From JBFFXF01 sp041569895 (lineage in GTDB: Bacteria > Planctomycetota > UBA8108 > JACQVS01), in NCBI GenBank assembly GCA_041569895.1, contig JBFFXF010000005.1, positions 1 to 58,827 of the forward strand: DNA of 58,827 bases, given 5' to 3'. Position numbers and translations under genes: made by a program. This document shows, in pieces, positions 23,658 to 32,672 of this stretch (positions within the stretch are counted from its first letter, which is position 1; every line of letters starts with the position of its first letter). The notes under the pieces are model-generated. The model was not told the origin of the DNA, ran no database searches, and saw nothing but the letters and a program-made list of their open reading frames with translations.

Positions 23658-26600
23658 TCACCCCTCCGACCGCAGCGCCGGCAGCAGGGGCGCTCCGAGG
23701 GCGGAGGCGACGGCGGCGATGGCGGAGATCAGGCCGATGGCGAAGACCGTCGCGAGGATGATGCCGAGGCCGAGCCAGGGGATGTCGATGCCGGGGTCGC
23801 CGAGGCGCAGGAGGAGGCCGAGGAGGGCGGCGCCAGCGCCGATCGCGATGCCGGCGCCGAGGAGCAGCACGTCCTCCGCGAGGACCATCGCCGACAGCCG
23901 GCGGCGCCTGAAGCCGACCGCGCGCATTAGCGCCAGCTCGCCGCGGCGCTCGATGGCGCCGCGCAGGAGGACGATGCCGAGACCGACCGTGCCGAGCGCC
24001 AGTCCGAGGCCGCCGAGGAGCTGGAAGATCGACATGTAGGTGCTCTCGACGGCGAGGTACCTGGCGATGAGATCGTTGGCGCGCACCGCGTCGAATCCGA
24101 AGTCCTCGAGGCCCCGTTCGAGTCCCTGCTCGACCTCGCGCACGCGTTCCACGCCGGCGTTCGCGGCGAGCTCGATCAGGAAGAACCGGTAGCCGTCGAT
24201 CGACGGGAAGTACTCGAGGAAGCGCTCCTCCGCCATCAGGAGCTCCCCCTGGAAGAGGCTTCCGGAGAGGTTGGCGACGAGGCGCAGGCGGAGCTCGTCG
24301 CCGGAGTCGTCGCGGACGACGATGTCGTCGCCGAGCGCCTTCTTGAGGATCCACTGCGTGCTCGCCGCGTCGCCGATCACCGGCACGGCGCCGTCGTCGA
24401 ATCGGCGCTCGAGGAGCAGCCAGGGGTTCTCCGCCTCCTCTGCTGACGCCTCGATGTGTCCCGCGAACCGGAAGCCGCCGCGCTCGATGAACTCCCGCGT
24501 GGCGCCGAGGATTCGTGGGTCCCTCGGCGCGTAGAGGTTGAGGCAGCTCGCGTTGTCGCCCGGACGCAGCCGGAAGCGGCTGGCGCGCACGTCGCTCCAG
24601 TCGTCGACCGCGTCGGCGATGCCGAGCTCGTCGCGGCCGCTCTCGCTGTCGAGACGGTGCACGAGCGGCACGTCGGTCGTCGCCGCGAGCGCGAAGCCTC
24701 CGTTGCCCGACGAGCGATCCGGCTCGTCCATCGACGGGTCGTGCCCGCTGATGCCGACCGCGACGACGATGAACGTCGCCGCCGCGACCAGCGACACGGT
24801 GAGAAGGCTCCTCCCGGGCGCACGACGCGCGTTGCCGGCGCCGAGCCCGGCGAGCGTCGGGATCGCGCTCGATCGCGTGCCGCGTGGAGCGCGCAGCCAG
24901 GCCGAGACGACCGCCAGTCCGCAGATGAGCGACAGCACGCCGACGCCGAAGAACGCGCCGACGATCGACATCCCGCCGAGCAGGCCGAGCACCGCGAGCG
25001 CCGCGGCTGAAATCCCGGCGACGACCGCGGTCGCGATGCTCTTCCGGGGCGGGCCGAGCCGCGCCGCCGCCGACACCGACGAGAGCGGCACGCCGGCGAG
25101 GAGTCCGCGCACCGACGCGGTGCGCAGCCCGCGGGCGACGAGCACGATCGCCACGAAGACGACGACGCACGTGGAGATGAAGCCCACCGCGATACTCGTC
25201 GCGCCCGGCTCGAAGATGAGGTACGGCACGCGGACCGCGTCCGCCCACCATGTTTGCAGGCCGTGGAGCAGGAACGCGGCGTATCCGGCGGCGAGGCCGA
25301 CCCCCACCACCGCGCCCGCGCCGCCGACGATCGCCGCCTCCGCCAGGAACAGCCCGCGCACCTCGCGTGCCGTGAACCCCTGCGCCAGGAGCGTGCCGCA
25401 CTCGCGCGCTCTGCGGTCGAGCTGCAGTCCGAAGAGCAGCGCGACGAGAATCGCCGCGGCGATGATCAGGAAGAAGCTCATGCTGACGAAGAGCACGCCG
25501 AACTCGGCGCCGGTGCCGCCCGAGGTCGCCTCGGCCGTACGCGCGCCCGCGATGTCCCACGTCAGGCCGAGCTTCTCCGGCAGTTCGCCGCCGCGCGCCA
25601 GCTCATCGCGAAGCGACGTCTCCGCCTCGCCGAGCGAACGGTCCGGCGGCGGCAACAACCGGATCGACGTCGCCGGCCCGTAGCGGGTCTGGAAGAGGCG
25701 CGCGCCGTCGGCCGTGGAGATGAACGCCTTCGGCGCGGCGCGGTAGCGGTTCCAGTACTCGTCGTCGCGATCGTCGATCTGCGACAGGTCCATCTCGAAC
25801 GGTGGACGCCACGACCTGAGACTGGTGATCTCGCCGTCCGTGATGCCGGGAAACTCGGGCGTCAGCGTCGGATCGACCGCGGCGCCCTCGAGGGCCACCA
25901 CAGCGCGCAGCCGGAAGGACGCCGTGGCCGTCGTCACCGTCTCGTCAGGTCGCGCCACGAAGTACTCGACGACGATCGGCGTCCCCGCGGCGCTCGCCGG
26001 GTCGAGTCCGAGGTCCTCCGCCGCCCACGCGTCGAGCAGGATGTCTCCCGCTCCCCCCTCGGGCGCGGCCTCGGGCGACGGCGCGGGAGCGCCGTCGGCG
26101 AGCCGCAGCCGACCGAGCGCCGGAGTGACGTCCACGGCGGCGATGGTCGAGTACGGCACCGAGCGTTCGCTCCCCTCGACGGCGATCCTCGCCGCGAGGT
26201 GCGTGAGCACCGGCTGGGCGGCGAGCCCGATTCGCTGCGCCGTGGCCCGAACGGCGGCCACGGCCTCGCCGGCGAGGATCATGCGCGTGCTCTCGACCGA
26301 GAGCAGCCCGAGATCGTCGACCTTGCGGAGTCGGAGGCCGATGTCCTCGGGCGCGAGCGCCATGCGCAGGGCGCGCCGCAGCTCGTCGACTCGCGCGTCC
26401 CCGGCGTCGCCGACGGCGCCCTCGAGATCGACCAGCAGCGTGCTCGCCAGCCCCTCGGCGCCGGCCGCCCGCTGGAGGTCGGCGATCGCGACCAGCGCGA
26501 GGCGCGGCGTGGACTGTCCGACGCGGAGCGAGAACAGCCCGACGCCGCGGTCGGGGATCACGGCGGCGACCTCGAGGCTCACCGACCGCACGGCGTCCGC

Positions 26601-27155
26601 CCGGTTGCCGAGGAACGACTCGAGCGGCGCGACCGAGTCCTGGCGGATCGACAGGAGCATGGTGTCGCCGACCGCGGCGCCGAGCTCCATCGCCAGGGTC
26701 TGGTTGAGGACGACGCGACCATCGCCGAGGGCGGGCATCGACTCGGGGTCGGCGCCGGGCACACCGCGGAAACCGACCTCGAGGAAGTCACGCTCGATGC
26801 CGACGGCGCTCACCTCGCCGACCCGCGGGCCGCGGGTACCGTCGGCGGCGATCCGCACGGCGCTGCCGGCGACCTGGAGGATCGCCACCGGCGAAGACGC
26901 CCCGGCGGGGTAGCTCGACTGCCGCGCGAGGTCATCGGCGAGCGCCGCGCGGAAGCGGAACCGCGGCGCCAGCACGAGGTCGAACTCCCCGAGCCGCTCA
27001 CGCGCCAGCCCGCGCAGGCTCGCCCGCATCGAATCGCCGACGAGCAACGCGCCGGTCAGAATCGCGCAGGCCACGGCGGCCCCCGCACCGAGCGCGAGAT
27101 TGGCGCGCCAGTGATGCGCGAGCGTCCGTCGGAGGTACAGACCGCGAGTGATCAC
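23658..27155 (-). CDS. Large FtsX/MacB-type ABC transporter permease
   Basis: 1165 residues. An N-terminal membrane helix (about 20-42) precedes a large MacB-type periplasmic region (about 45-540). Four helices follow in an FtsX domain (540-690), then a second soluble region (about 830-1010) and three C-terminal helices with a second FtsX domain. About ten helices in total, as in LolC/E-type double permeases fused in one chain. With the ABC ATPase two genes upstream it should form a complex moving lipoproteins or lipids, or driving an envelope process. GTG start overlaps the sulfatase stop as GTGA. No strong ribosome site, so expression probably depends on coupling. Confidence 0.88.
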   Translation of the reverse strand: MITRGLYLRRTLAHHWRANLALGAGAAVACAILTGALLVGDSMRASLRGLARERLGEFDLVLAPRFRFRAALADDLARQSSYPAGASSPVAILQVAGSAVRIAADGTRGPRVGEVSAVGIERDFLEVGFRGVPGADPESMPALGDGRVVLNQTLAMELGAAVGDTMLLSIRQDSVAPLESFLGNRADAVRSVSLEVAAVIPDRGVGLFSLRVGQSTPRLALVAIADLQRAAGAEGLASTLLVDLEGAVGDAGDARVDELRRALRMALAPEDIGLRLRKVDDLGLLSVESTRMILAGEAVAAVRATAQRIGLAAQPVLTHLAARIAVEGSERSVPYSTIAAVDVTPALGRLRLADGAPAPSPEAAPEGGAGDILLDAWAAEDLGLDPASAAGTPIVVEYFVARPDETVTTATASFRLRAVVALEGAAVDPTLTPEFPGITDGEITSLRSWRPPFEMDLSQIDDRDDEYWNRYRAAPKAFISTADGARLFQTRYGPATSIRLLPPPDRSLGEAETSLRDELARGGELPEKLGLTWDIAGARTAEATSGGTGAEFGVLFVSMSFFLIIAAAILVALLFGLQLDRRARECGTLLAQGFTAREVRGLFLAEAAIVGGAGAVVGVGLAAGYAAFLLHGLQTWWADAVRVPYLIFEPGATSIAVGFISTCVVVFVAIVLVARGLRTASVRGLLAGVPLSSVSAAARLGPPRKSIATAVVAGISAAALAVLGLLGGMSIVGAFFGVGVLSLICGLAVVSAWLRAPRGTRSSAIPTLAGLGAGNARRAPGRSLLTVSLVAAATFIVVAVGISGHDPSMDEPDRSSGNGGFALAATTDVPLVHRLDSESGRDELGIADAVDDWSDVRASRFRLRPGDNASCLNLYAPRDPRILGATREFIERGGFRFAGHIEASAEEAENPWLLLERRFDDGAVPVIGDAASTQWILKKALGDDIVVRDDSGDELRLRLVANLSGSLFQGELLMAEERFLEYFPSIDGYRFFLIELAANAGVERVREVEQGLERGLEDFGFDAVRANDLIARYLAVESTYMSIFQLLGGLGLALGTVGLGIVLLRGAIERRGELALMRAVGFRRRRLSAMVLAEDVLLLGAGIAIGAGAALLGLLLRLGDPGIDIPWLGLGIILATVFAIGLISAIAAVASALGAPLLPALRSEG

Positions 27156-28864
27156 GGTTGCCGTGCGGTGTCCGTGTCCGGTCGTCCTCGTCCTCGTCCT
27201 CGTCCTCGGCCTCGATCCGATTCCGATTCCGAGATCCGACTCCGAATTCCGATTCCGACTCCGATTCCGATTCCGACCTCTGATCTCTGGTCTCTGATCT
27301 CTGTCTCTGTCTCTGTCTCTGTCTCTGTGTCGGTGTCGGTGTCGGTCTCCGTCTCGGTCGCCGGGTAGTCCTCACCCCGCGCTGACGCCCGGCATTCCCG
27401 CTGCCACTCGAGCAGCTCGCCCCGCATGCGTGCGACGATCTCTGCTTGCTCCGTGGCGATGTTCCGGGTCTCCGATCGATCCGCGAGGAGGTCGTGGAGC
27501 GCGATCTCGACCTCCTCTCGGCGGGTGCGGAGCATCAGCTTGTGGCGGGTGTCCGACCACACCAGGGTGTCTCCCGACCAGAAGCCGATGGGGCGCGGGC
27601 GTGTCCAGTCACGCCCGTCGATCAGCGGCACCAGGCTGACGCCGTCGATCGGCCGTCGCCGCGTGTCGGGCGCTCCCTCCGGCGGTGGTCCGAGGACGTC
27701 GAGCACGGTCGGCAGGTAGTCGCTCGTCACGCACGGCGCGTCGGTGACACGCGGCGACCGGATCCTCGCCGGCCACTCGAGAAGCGCGGGCACGCGCACG
27801 CCGCCCTCGTACAGCGAACGCTTGCGACCGCGGAACGGGCCCGCGCTGCCCGGCGTGCCTCGCTCCGGGCCGTTGTCGCTCGCGAACCACACCATGGTGT
27901 TCTCCGCTGCGCCGATATCCCGCAGTCGCTTTCTCAGCCGGCCGACCTGCTCGTCCATGGCGCTGATCGACCCGTAGTAGAGCTGCTCCGCGAGCGGACG
28001 TTCCGCGTAGAGATCGCGGTGCCGCTTGCCCGCGACCACCGGCAGGTGCGGCGTGTGGAACCAGATGACCGCGAAGAAGGGGCGGCCCGCGCGCACCGCT
28101 TCCTCGATGAATGTCACGGCGCGATCGACGATGACGCTCGAGTCGTCGCCCTCGAGGCCGTCCTCGGCAGCGCGCTCCTCGCCCGTCCAGTAACGCGTGC
28201 CGTACGGCCGCGAGCCCCGATCGTCGTCGGGACGCTCTCCGACCGGAACCCAGCCGTAGCTCCGGCTCTCGCCCTCGCGCAGGACCGCAGGCGCGAGCAT
28301 CGGGTCGTACGTCGGCACCTTCGCCTCGGTCGAGAAGTAGACGTCAAAACCGTGATCGGACGGAATCGCGTAGTGCTCCGTCTTCCCCGGCGCGCCGCGG
28401 TTCGAGTCGCGGACGCGTGTCGTCAGCGTGCCGAGGTGCCACTTGCCGAAGTGTCCGGTCGCGTACCCGCGAGCGCGCAGCGCCTCCGCGAGCGTCACCT
28501 CGTCATCGAGCAGGTGCCCGCGGTTGGCGAAGGTGATGCCGTAGCGGTATGGATGGCGGCCGGTGAGCGCGCTGCCGCGCGTCGGCGAGCACACCGGCGC
28601 GGCGGCGTAGAACCGCGTGAATCGCAGACTGGCACGCGCCATCGCGTCGAGGTGCGGTGTCCTGACGATCCGCGAGCCGTTGAAGCCGACGTCTCCCCAC
28701 CCGAGGTCGTCGCACATCAGCAGCACGACGCCGGGCCGCGCTGCCGCCTGCTCGTCAGGGGCCTCGCCGGCGAACGCGAGCGCCGACGAGATCACGATGG
28801 CGACGAGCGACGGCGCCAGGGCCCGCGCCAGAACGACATCGTTCGCTCCCGCGGCGGTCACCAT
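27152..28864 (-). CDS. Secreted sulfatase with repeat-encoded C-terminal tail
   Basis: 570 residues. A signal peptide (about 10-33) is followed by the alkaline-phosphatase-type sulfatase fold. CDDLGWGD gives the metal Asp pair, CSPTRGSALTG (Cys92) is the CxPxR site converted to formylglycine, and GHFGKWHLG and SDNGPERG are further active-site motifs. It should hydrolyse a sulfate ester, probably on a polysaccharide. Residues about 500-570 are low complexity (Glu-Thr and Asp-Thr pairs, then Gly-Ile, Glu-Ser and Arg-Gly pairs), encoded by a hexamer array read in frame. ATG at 28862-28864 overlaps the ATPase stop by 7 nt. Confidence 0.93.
   Translation of the reverse strand: MVTAAGANDVVLARALAPSLVAIVISSALAFAGEAPDEQAAARPGVVLLMCDDLGWGDVGFNGSRIVRTPHLDAMARASLRFTRFYAAAPVCSPTRGSALTGRHPYRYGITFANRGHLLDDEVTLAEALRARGYATGHFGKWHLGTLTTRVRDSNRGAPGKTEHYAIPSDHGFDVYFSTEAKVPTYDPMLAPAVLREGESRSYGWVPVGERPDDDRGSRPYGTRYWTGEERAAEDGLEGDDSSVIVDRAVTFIEEAVRAGRPFFAVIWFHTPHLPVVAGKRHRDLYAERPLAEQLYYGSISAMDEQVGRLRKRLRDIGAAENTMVWFASDNGPERGTPGSAGPFRGRKRSLYEGGVRVPALLEWPARIRSPRVTDAPCVTSDYLPTVLDVLGPPPEGAPDTRRRPIDGVSLVPLIDGRDWTRPRPIGFWSGDTLVWSDTRHKLMLRTRREEVEIALHDLLADRSETRNIATEQAEIVARMRGELLEWQRECRASARGEDYPATETETDTDTDTETETETETEIRDQRSEVGIGIGVGIGIRSRISESESDRGRGRGRGRGRPDTDTARQP
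27157..27365. repeat. Compound hexamer array 7 inside the sulfatase 3' end
   Basis: On the minus (sense) strand: GAGACN and GACACN units, then CAGAGN units, TCGGNN units and CGAGGA units. This is the module order of array 6 read on the plus strand, so the two are inverted copies of one element type. It encodes the last 70 residues of the sulfatase. Confidence 0.9.
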
Positions 28865-29571
28865 CGCAACCGTCCTCCGTCGAGCTCGGCCCGTCGGTCA
28901 CAGCGTCCGGCGAGCTCCGCGCTGTGCGTGACGACGACGAGCATCGTGCGCTCCTCGCGATGGACCTCCATCAGCAGGTCGCCGACCGCCCCCGCCGTGC
29001 CCCGGTCGAGGTTGCCGGTCGGCTCGTCGCAGAGGAGGAGCTCCGGCCCGAGCACGAGCGACCTGGCGATCGCGGCGCGCTGCCGCTCGCCACCGGAGAT
29101 CTCGGCCGGAACGTGGTCCCGCCTCGCCGTCAGCCCGACGCGGTCGAGCAGCCGTCGCGCGCGGTCCTCGACGCTCTCGTCGCCGAGGTCGACCGGTTCG
29201 CGGCTCGCCAGCGCCGGCACCAGGACGTTCTCGATGACGGTGAGCTGCGGCAAGAGGTGATGATCCTGGAATACGAAGCCGATCGTCCGGTTCCGGAAGC
29301 GCGCCAGCTCGGGCTCCGAGAGGCCGAAGGGGTCGACACCACCGATCCGCACGCGGCCATCGGTGGGCCGATCGAGCGTGCCGATAATGTGAAGCAACGT
29401 GCTCTTGCCGGATCCGGACGGTCCGACCACGGCGAGCGTCTCGCCGCGCTGCAGCTCGAGATCGATCCCGTCGAGGATCCTGAGCTCGCCGGCGCGCGAC
29501 GAGAACGTCTTCGACAGTCCCTCGACCCGCAGTCCGGACCCGTCGCCGCTCGCTCGTCCGGTCGCGGTCAC
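28858..29571 (-). CDS. ABC transporter ATPase, LolD/MacB type
   Basis: 237 residues. Walker A GPSGSGKS, Q-loop FQDHHLLPQ, signature ISGGERQR, Walker B LLLCDEPTGNLD and the switch His (VVTHSAE) are all present. The length and LLPQLTVIENV region match the LolD/MacB group, which pairs with FtsX-type permeases such as the one encoded two genes later. GTG start (29569-29571) with GAGGGGG seven bases upstream, overlapping the thioesterase stop as GTGA. The sulfatase gene separates it from its permease. Confidence 0.93.
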   Translation of the reverse strand: MTATGRASGDGSGLRVEGLSKTFSSRAGELRILDGIDLELQRGETLAVVGPSGSGKSTLLHIIGTLDRPTDGRVRIGGVDPFGLSEPELARFRNRTIGFVFQDHHLLPQLTVIENVLVPALASREPVDLGDESVEDRARRLLDRVGLTARRDHVPAEISGGERQRAAIARSLVLGPELLLCDEPTGNLDRGTAGAVGDLLMEVHREERTMLVVVTHSAELAGRCDRRAELDGGRLRW

Positions 29572-30038
29572 GGCGAGCCCCCTCGCGTGCTGTCGCGCAG
29601 CTCGAGCGGCGGGCGGTCGGCCACCTCCAGCGTCTCGCGGAACCGATCCGGCAGCGGGATCGACTCGATCGATCGTCCCTCGCTCTCCCTGACACGGCAC
29701 GCGATGACAACCACCTCGCCGCGCGCCACCACCTCATCGCCGTGCGAGAAGACGCAGGAGTACTGTATCGTCTTGCGTCCGAGCCGGCTGACCCAGAGGT
29801 CGACGTCGACGACGTCCTCGAAGGTCACGGAGCGAACGAACTCGCATCGCGCCGAGAGCCTCGGGAAGCCGATGACCGCGCCGTCGCCGGCCGGCGTGCG
29901 GACGCTGAGTCCGCACGAGCGCAGGAACTCGTGCTCGGCCTCCTCCATGTACCGGAAAAATACCGCGAAGTGCGCGATGCCGGCGCAGTCCGTGTCCGCG
30001 AACTCGATCCGCTTGCGTGTCTTGAACTCGCTCGGCAT
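29568..30038 (-). CDS. Acyl-CoA thioesterase, 4HBT/YbgC-like
   Basis: 156 residues, hot-dog fold. The motif FADTDCAGIAHFAVFFRYMEEA (split here only for reading: DTDCAGIAHF then YMEEAEHEFL) carries the catalytic Asp of the 4-hydroxybenzoyl-CoA thioesterase group. It should cleave acyl-CoA thioesters; physiological substrate unknown. ATG at 30036-30038 is the family-like start. First gene of a four-gene run with overlapping stops and starts (thioesterase, ABC ATPase, sulfatase, permease). Confidence 0.88.
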   Translation of the reverse strand: MPSEFKTRKRIEFADTDCAGIAHFAVFFRYMEEAEHEFLRSCGLSVRTPAGDGAVIGFPRLSARCEFVRSVTFEDVVDVDLWVSRLGRKTIQYSCVFSHGDEVVARGEVVVIACRVRESEGRSIESIPLPDRFRETLEVADRPPLELRDSTRGGSP

Positions 30039-30266
30039 CCGATAACGTGGTCTCGTCGTCCGGCGACGCGGGCTGTCCGCGCTCGACCCGAGCCCGCAGC
30101 TTACCGAATTTGACGGATCGCGAAAAGATGGCATTCTTCGTCAGCAGGGAAGCAGGGCGCTCCGGCTGCGTGTGCCGGAGCGTTCTGGAACAGGCAGGGA
30201 AGTCGATCGTGCTCGGGCGGCGCCCGGGCAGAACTCATTCGCCGGCACACTCCGGGACGACTTCCC

Positions 30267-31289
30267 ATGCAAGTCAACCAGCTGAGCAACTCCCTCCGAC
30301 AGATTCTCCTTCCGCTCCCGGGCCTCGACGGCCGCTCTCCGGGAGAGACCGACGCCACTCCGAGAGTCGATCCGATGCGCTCGCGCGCCGCCGTCCAGGA
30401 CACGGTGTCGTTCTCGCCGGAGGCCCTCGAGGCGGCGGGGGCCGCGCGTGTCGGCGACGCCGCGACGGCGCAGGCCGTGGAGCCCCCCACCGAGGCCGGC
30501 TCCGCGCGCGATGGCGGCACGGGCGATGGCGGCACGGGCGTTGGCGGCAACGGCGACGTCGGCGGAAGCGATGCCGGCGCCGGCGGCGAGCAGCAGGGCG
30601 CGCCGGGCGCCGCCACCGAGCTGACGCCCGAGGAGCGCGCCAGGGTCGCCGAGCTGCGCCAGCGCGATCGAGAGGTGCGCGCGCACGAGAACGCGCACGT
30701 CGCCGCGGGTGGCTCGCTCGTCGTCGGCCCGCCGTCCTTCACGTTCGAGACCGGGCCGGACGGGCGCCGCTACGCGGTCGCGGGAGAAGTCCAGGTGCGT
30801 GGAGGCTCCTCGTCCGCCGATCCCGAGACACGGCTGCGCGAGTCCGAGCAGATCATCCGCGCCGCGCTGGCGCCCGCGGATCCGAGCGGCGCCGATCGCT
30901 CCGTCGCTGCGAGCGCGGCCCAGGAAGCCGCGACGGCGCGTGCGGAGCTCGGCAACGCGAACGGACGCGAGACGGGAAACAGCGAGACCGCCCCGAACCA
31001 GCCGGCAGCCGGCGGTCCGGACGCCACGGCGACCGCAACGGCCGCCGGCGCCCCGGAGAGCGCGACCCGTTCGACCTTCGCCCCTTCGACCCCCGGCCTC
31101 TCGACCTCCGGGACCGCCTCCACCGAGGCCACACAGGGCGCCCCAGAGGACCGCGTCGGTCCGACGACCGGTGCGGGCAGAGACGCGGCGACGGCGCAGG
31201 CGGCCTACTTCGCTGGCGGATCGGGCTTCCTCGCCGCCGCGACGCCGACCACCGCGACGCAGGGAACTCGCGTCGACCTCTTCGCGTGA
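30267..31289 (+). CDS. SprA-related protein with HExxH-like motif
   Basis: 340 residues. About 110 residues of Gly/Ala/Asp-rich linker, including DGGTGDGGTGVGGNG, lead to the SprA-related family core (about 115-200): LTPEERARVAELRQRDREV, then AHENAHVAAGG, then PSFTFETGPDGRRYAVAGE. AHENAH fits HExxH, so a metalloprotease-like site is possible but unproven in this family. The rest is a low-complexity Ala/Thr/Pro tail with no signal peptide. Not related to the Bacteroidetes gliding SprA by size. Monocistronic; weak ribosome site. Confidence 0.8.
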   Translation: MQVNQLSNSLRQILLPLPGLDGRSPGETDATPRVDPMRSRAAVQDTVSFSPEALEAAGAARVGDAATAQAVEPPTEAGSARDGGTGDGGTGVGGNGDVGGSDAGAGGEQQGAPGAATELTPEERARVAELRQRDREVRAHENAHVAAGGSLVVGPPSFTFETGPDGRRYAVAGEVQVRGGSSSADPETRLRESEQIIRAALAPADPSGADRSVAASAAQEAATARAELGNANGRETGNSETAPNQPAAGGPDATATATAAGAPESATRSTFAPSTPGLSTSGTASTEATQGAPEDRVGPTTGAGRDAATAQAAYFAGGSGFLAAATPTTATQGTRVDLFA

Positions 31290-31338
31290 TGGATGGTCGC
31301 GGGCGTCGCGCCCGCGTCACGCCCCTGGCGCGCCGGTG

Positions 31339-32664
31339 TCACGTCGCCGCGTCGACGCGACGCGAGCTGGTGACCTCGCGGTAGAGCTCGAGGGTCTCCT
31401 CCGCCATGCGCCGGTCGCTGAAACCGTCGGCGACGCCGGCGCGCGCGCGGCGACCGAGCTCGGCGCGCAGGTCGTGGTCGCGCACCAGCCGCGCCAGACC
31501 ATCCGCGACGGCGTCCGCATCGTCCGGCTCGACGAGGATGCCGCCACCGGTCGCCTCGACGAGCTCGGGGAAGACGCCGTGCGCCGGCAGCACCACGGGC
31601 AGGCCCGCCGCGAACGCCTCGAGCACGTAGAGCCCCTTCGGCTCGCGGTACACCGCCGGCGCCGAGAACACGTCCACGCCACCCAGGAAGCCGACCTTGC
31701 CGTCGTAATCGACGGTGCCCACCACGTCGACGTCCTCGAGGACGCCCGCCGCGGCGAGCTCTCGCGCCGTGCGCGCCACGAAGGCGCGGTCCGCGGGCCC
31801 GAGGTAACCCGCGACCCGCAGCCGCACGCGTTCCATGCCGGGCATCGTCTTGAGCTTGATGAACGCGCGGGCGAGCAGGCCGAAGCCCTTCTCCTCGCAG
31901 ATCCGTGCCAGGTAGCCGATGGTCGGCGGGGACGCGTCCTCCGGACGCGGGCGGGGAAGCGCTGCGAGCGCCGCGGCCTCCTCGCGTGGCAGCGCGGGAC
32001 GCACGACACGCATGACGTCGGGCGGCACGTCGAGCAGCTCCGACATCGAGCGACGGCAGTACGCGCTCACGGCGACGAAGGCGGCAATCGAGCTCGCGTG
32101 TCCGTGGATCAGCTCGATGGCGCGCTCGCGGCAGGACGGCTCGAGGCCGCCGAGGAAGAGGTCCTCCCCCTGCAGCGTGCAGACGACCGGGATGCCGAGC
32201 CCGCCGGAGATCGCCGGCGCGAGGCCGGCAAAGAGCGAGTTCGTCAGGTGGACGACGTCCGGCCGACGCGCCGCCAGCCAGGCGCAGAGCTCGTCGACCT
32301 CGCGCGCGTGGTTGCCCTCCGCGCCCCGCAGCACCGAGAGCGTCAGCTCGCCGAGCTCGGTCGGCTGGTTGCGGACGGCGAAGCGGCTGACCAGACGCAG
32401 CAGCCCGGGCGCGGCGAGCGCACGCGAGAAGATCCGCGGCACGCGCCGCCAGGCGGGAAAGCGCTGGGCCAGATAGACGCCGATTCCCCCGAAGAAGATC
32501 GGCACGTCGCTGACGTCCTCGACGTCGGTCCGGATCGGCGTGTAGGTCGGCACCAGGGTCGCGTCGACGTCGAGGGCGCGCAGCGCCCGCACGAGGGTGT
32601 TGTCCCTCATGCAGCTGCCGCAATACATGCCGGCCGCGCCGGCGGTGACGTAGACGACTTTCAT
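31339..32664 (-). CDS. Glycosyltransferase, GT-B fold (GT4-like)
   Basis: 441 residues. The N-terminal Rossmann half starts VVYVTAGAAGMYCGSCMRDN, with a Cys-rich MYCGSC motif after the glycine loop. The C-terminal half has IGYLARICEEKGF and EPKGLYVLEAFAAGLPVV, the E-x7-E nucleotide-sugar site of GT4. It transfers a sugar from an NDP donor; acceptor unknown. Last gene of the seven-gene minus-strand run, 8 bp after the flavin oxidoreductase. No clear ribosome site, so translational coupling is likely. Confidence 0.88.
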   Translation of the reverse strand: MKVVYVTAGAAGMYCGSCMRDNTLVRALRALDVDATLVPTYTPIRTDVEDVSDVPIFFGGIGVYLAQRFPAWRRVPRIFSRALAAPGLLRLVSRFAVRNQPTELGELTLSVLRGAEGNHAREVDELCAWLAARRPDVVHLTNSLFAGLAPAISGGLGIPVVCTLQGEDLFLGGLEPSCRERAIELIHGHASSIAAFVAVSAYCRRSMSELLDVPPDVMRVVRPALPREEAAALAALPRPRPEDASPPTIGYLARICEEKGFGLLARAFIKLKTMPGMERVRLRVAGYLGPADRAFVARTARELAAAGVLEDVDVVGTVDYDGKVGFLGGVDVFSAPAVYREPKGLYVLEAFAAGLPVVLPAHGVFPELVEATGGGILVEPDDADAVADGLARLVRDHDLRAELGRRARAGVADGFSDRRMAEETLELYREVTSSRRVDAAT

Positions 32665-32672
32665 GTCGAGCG

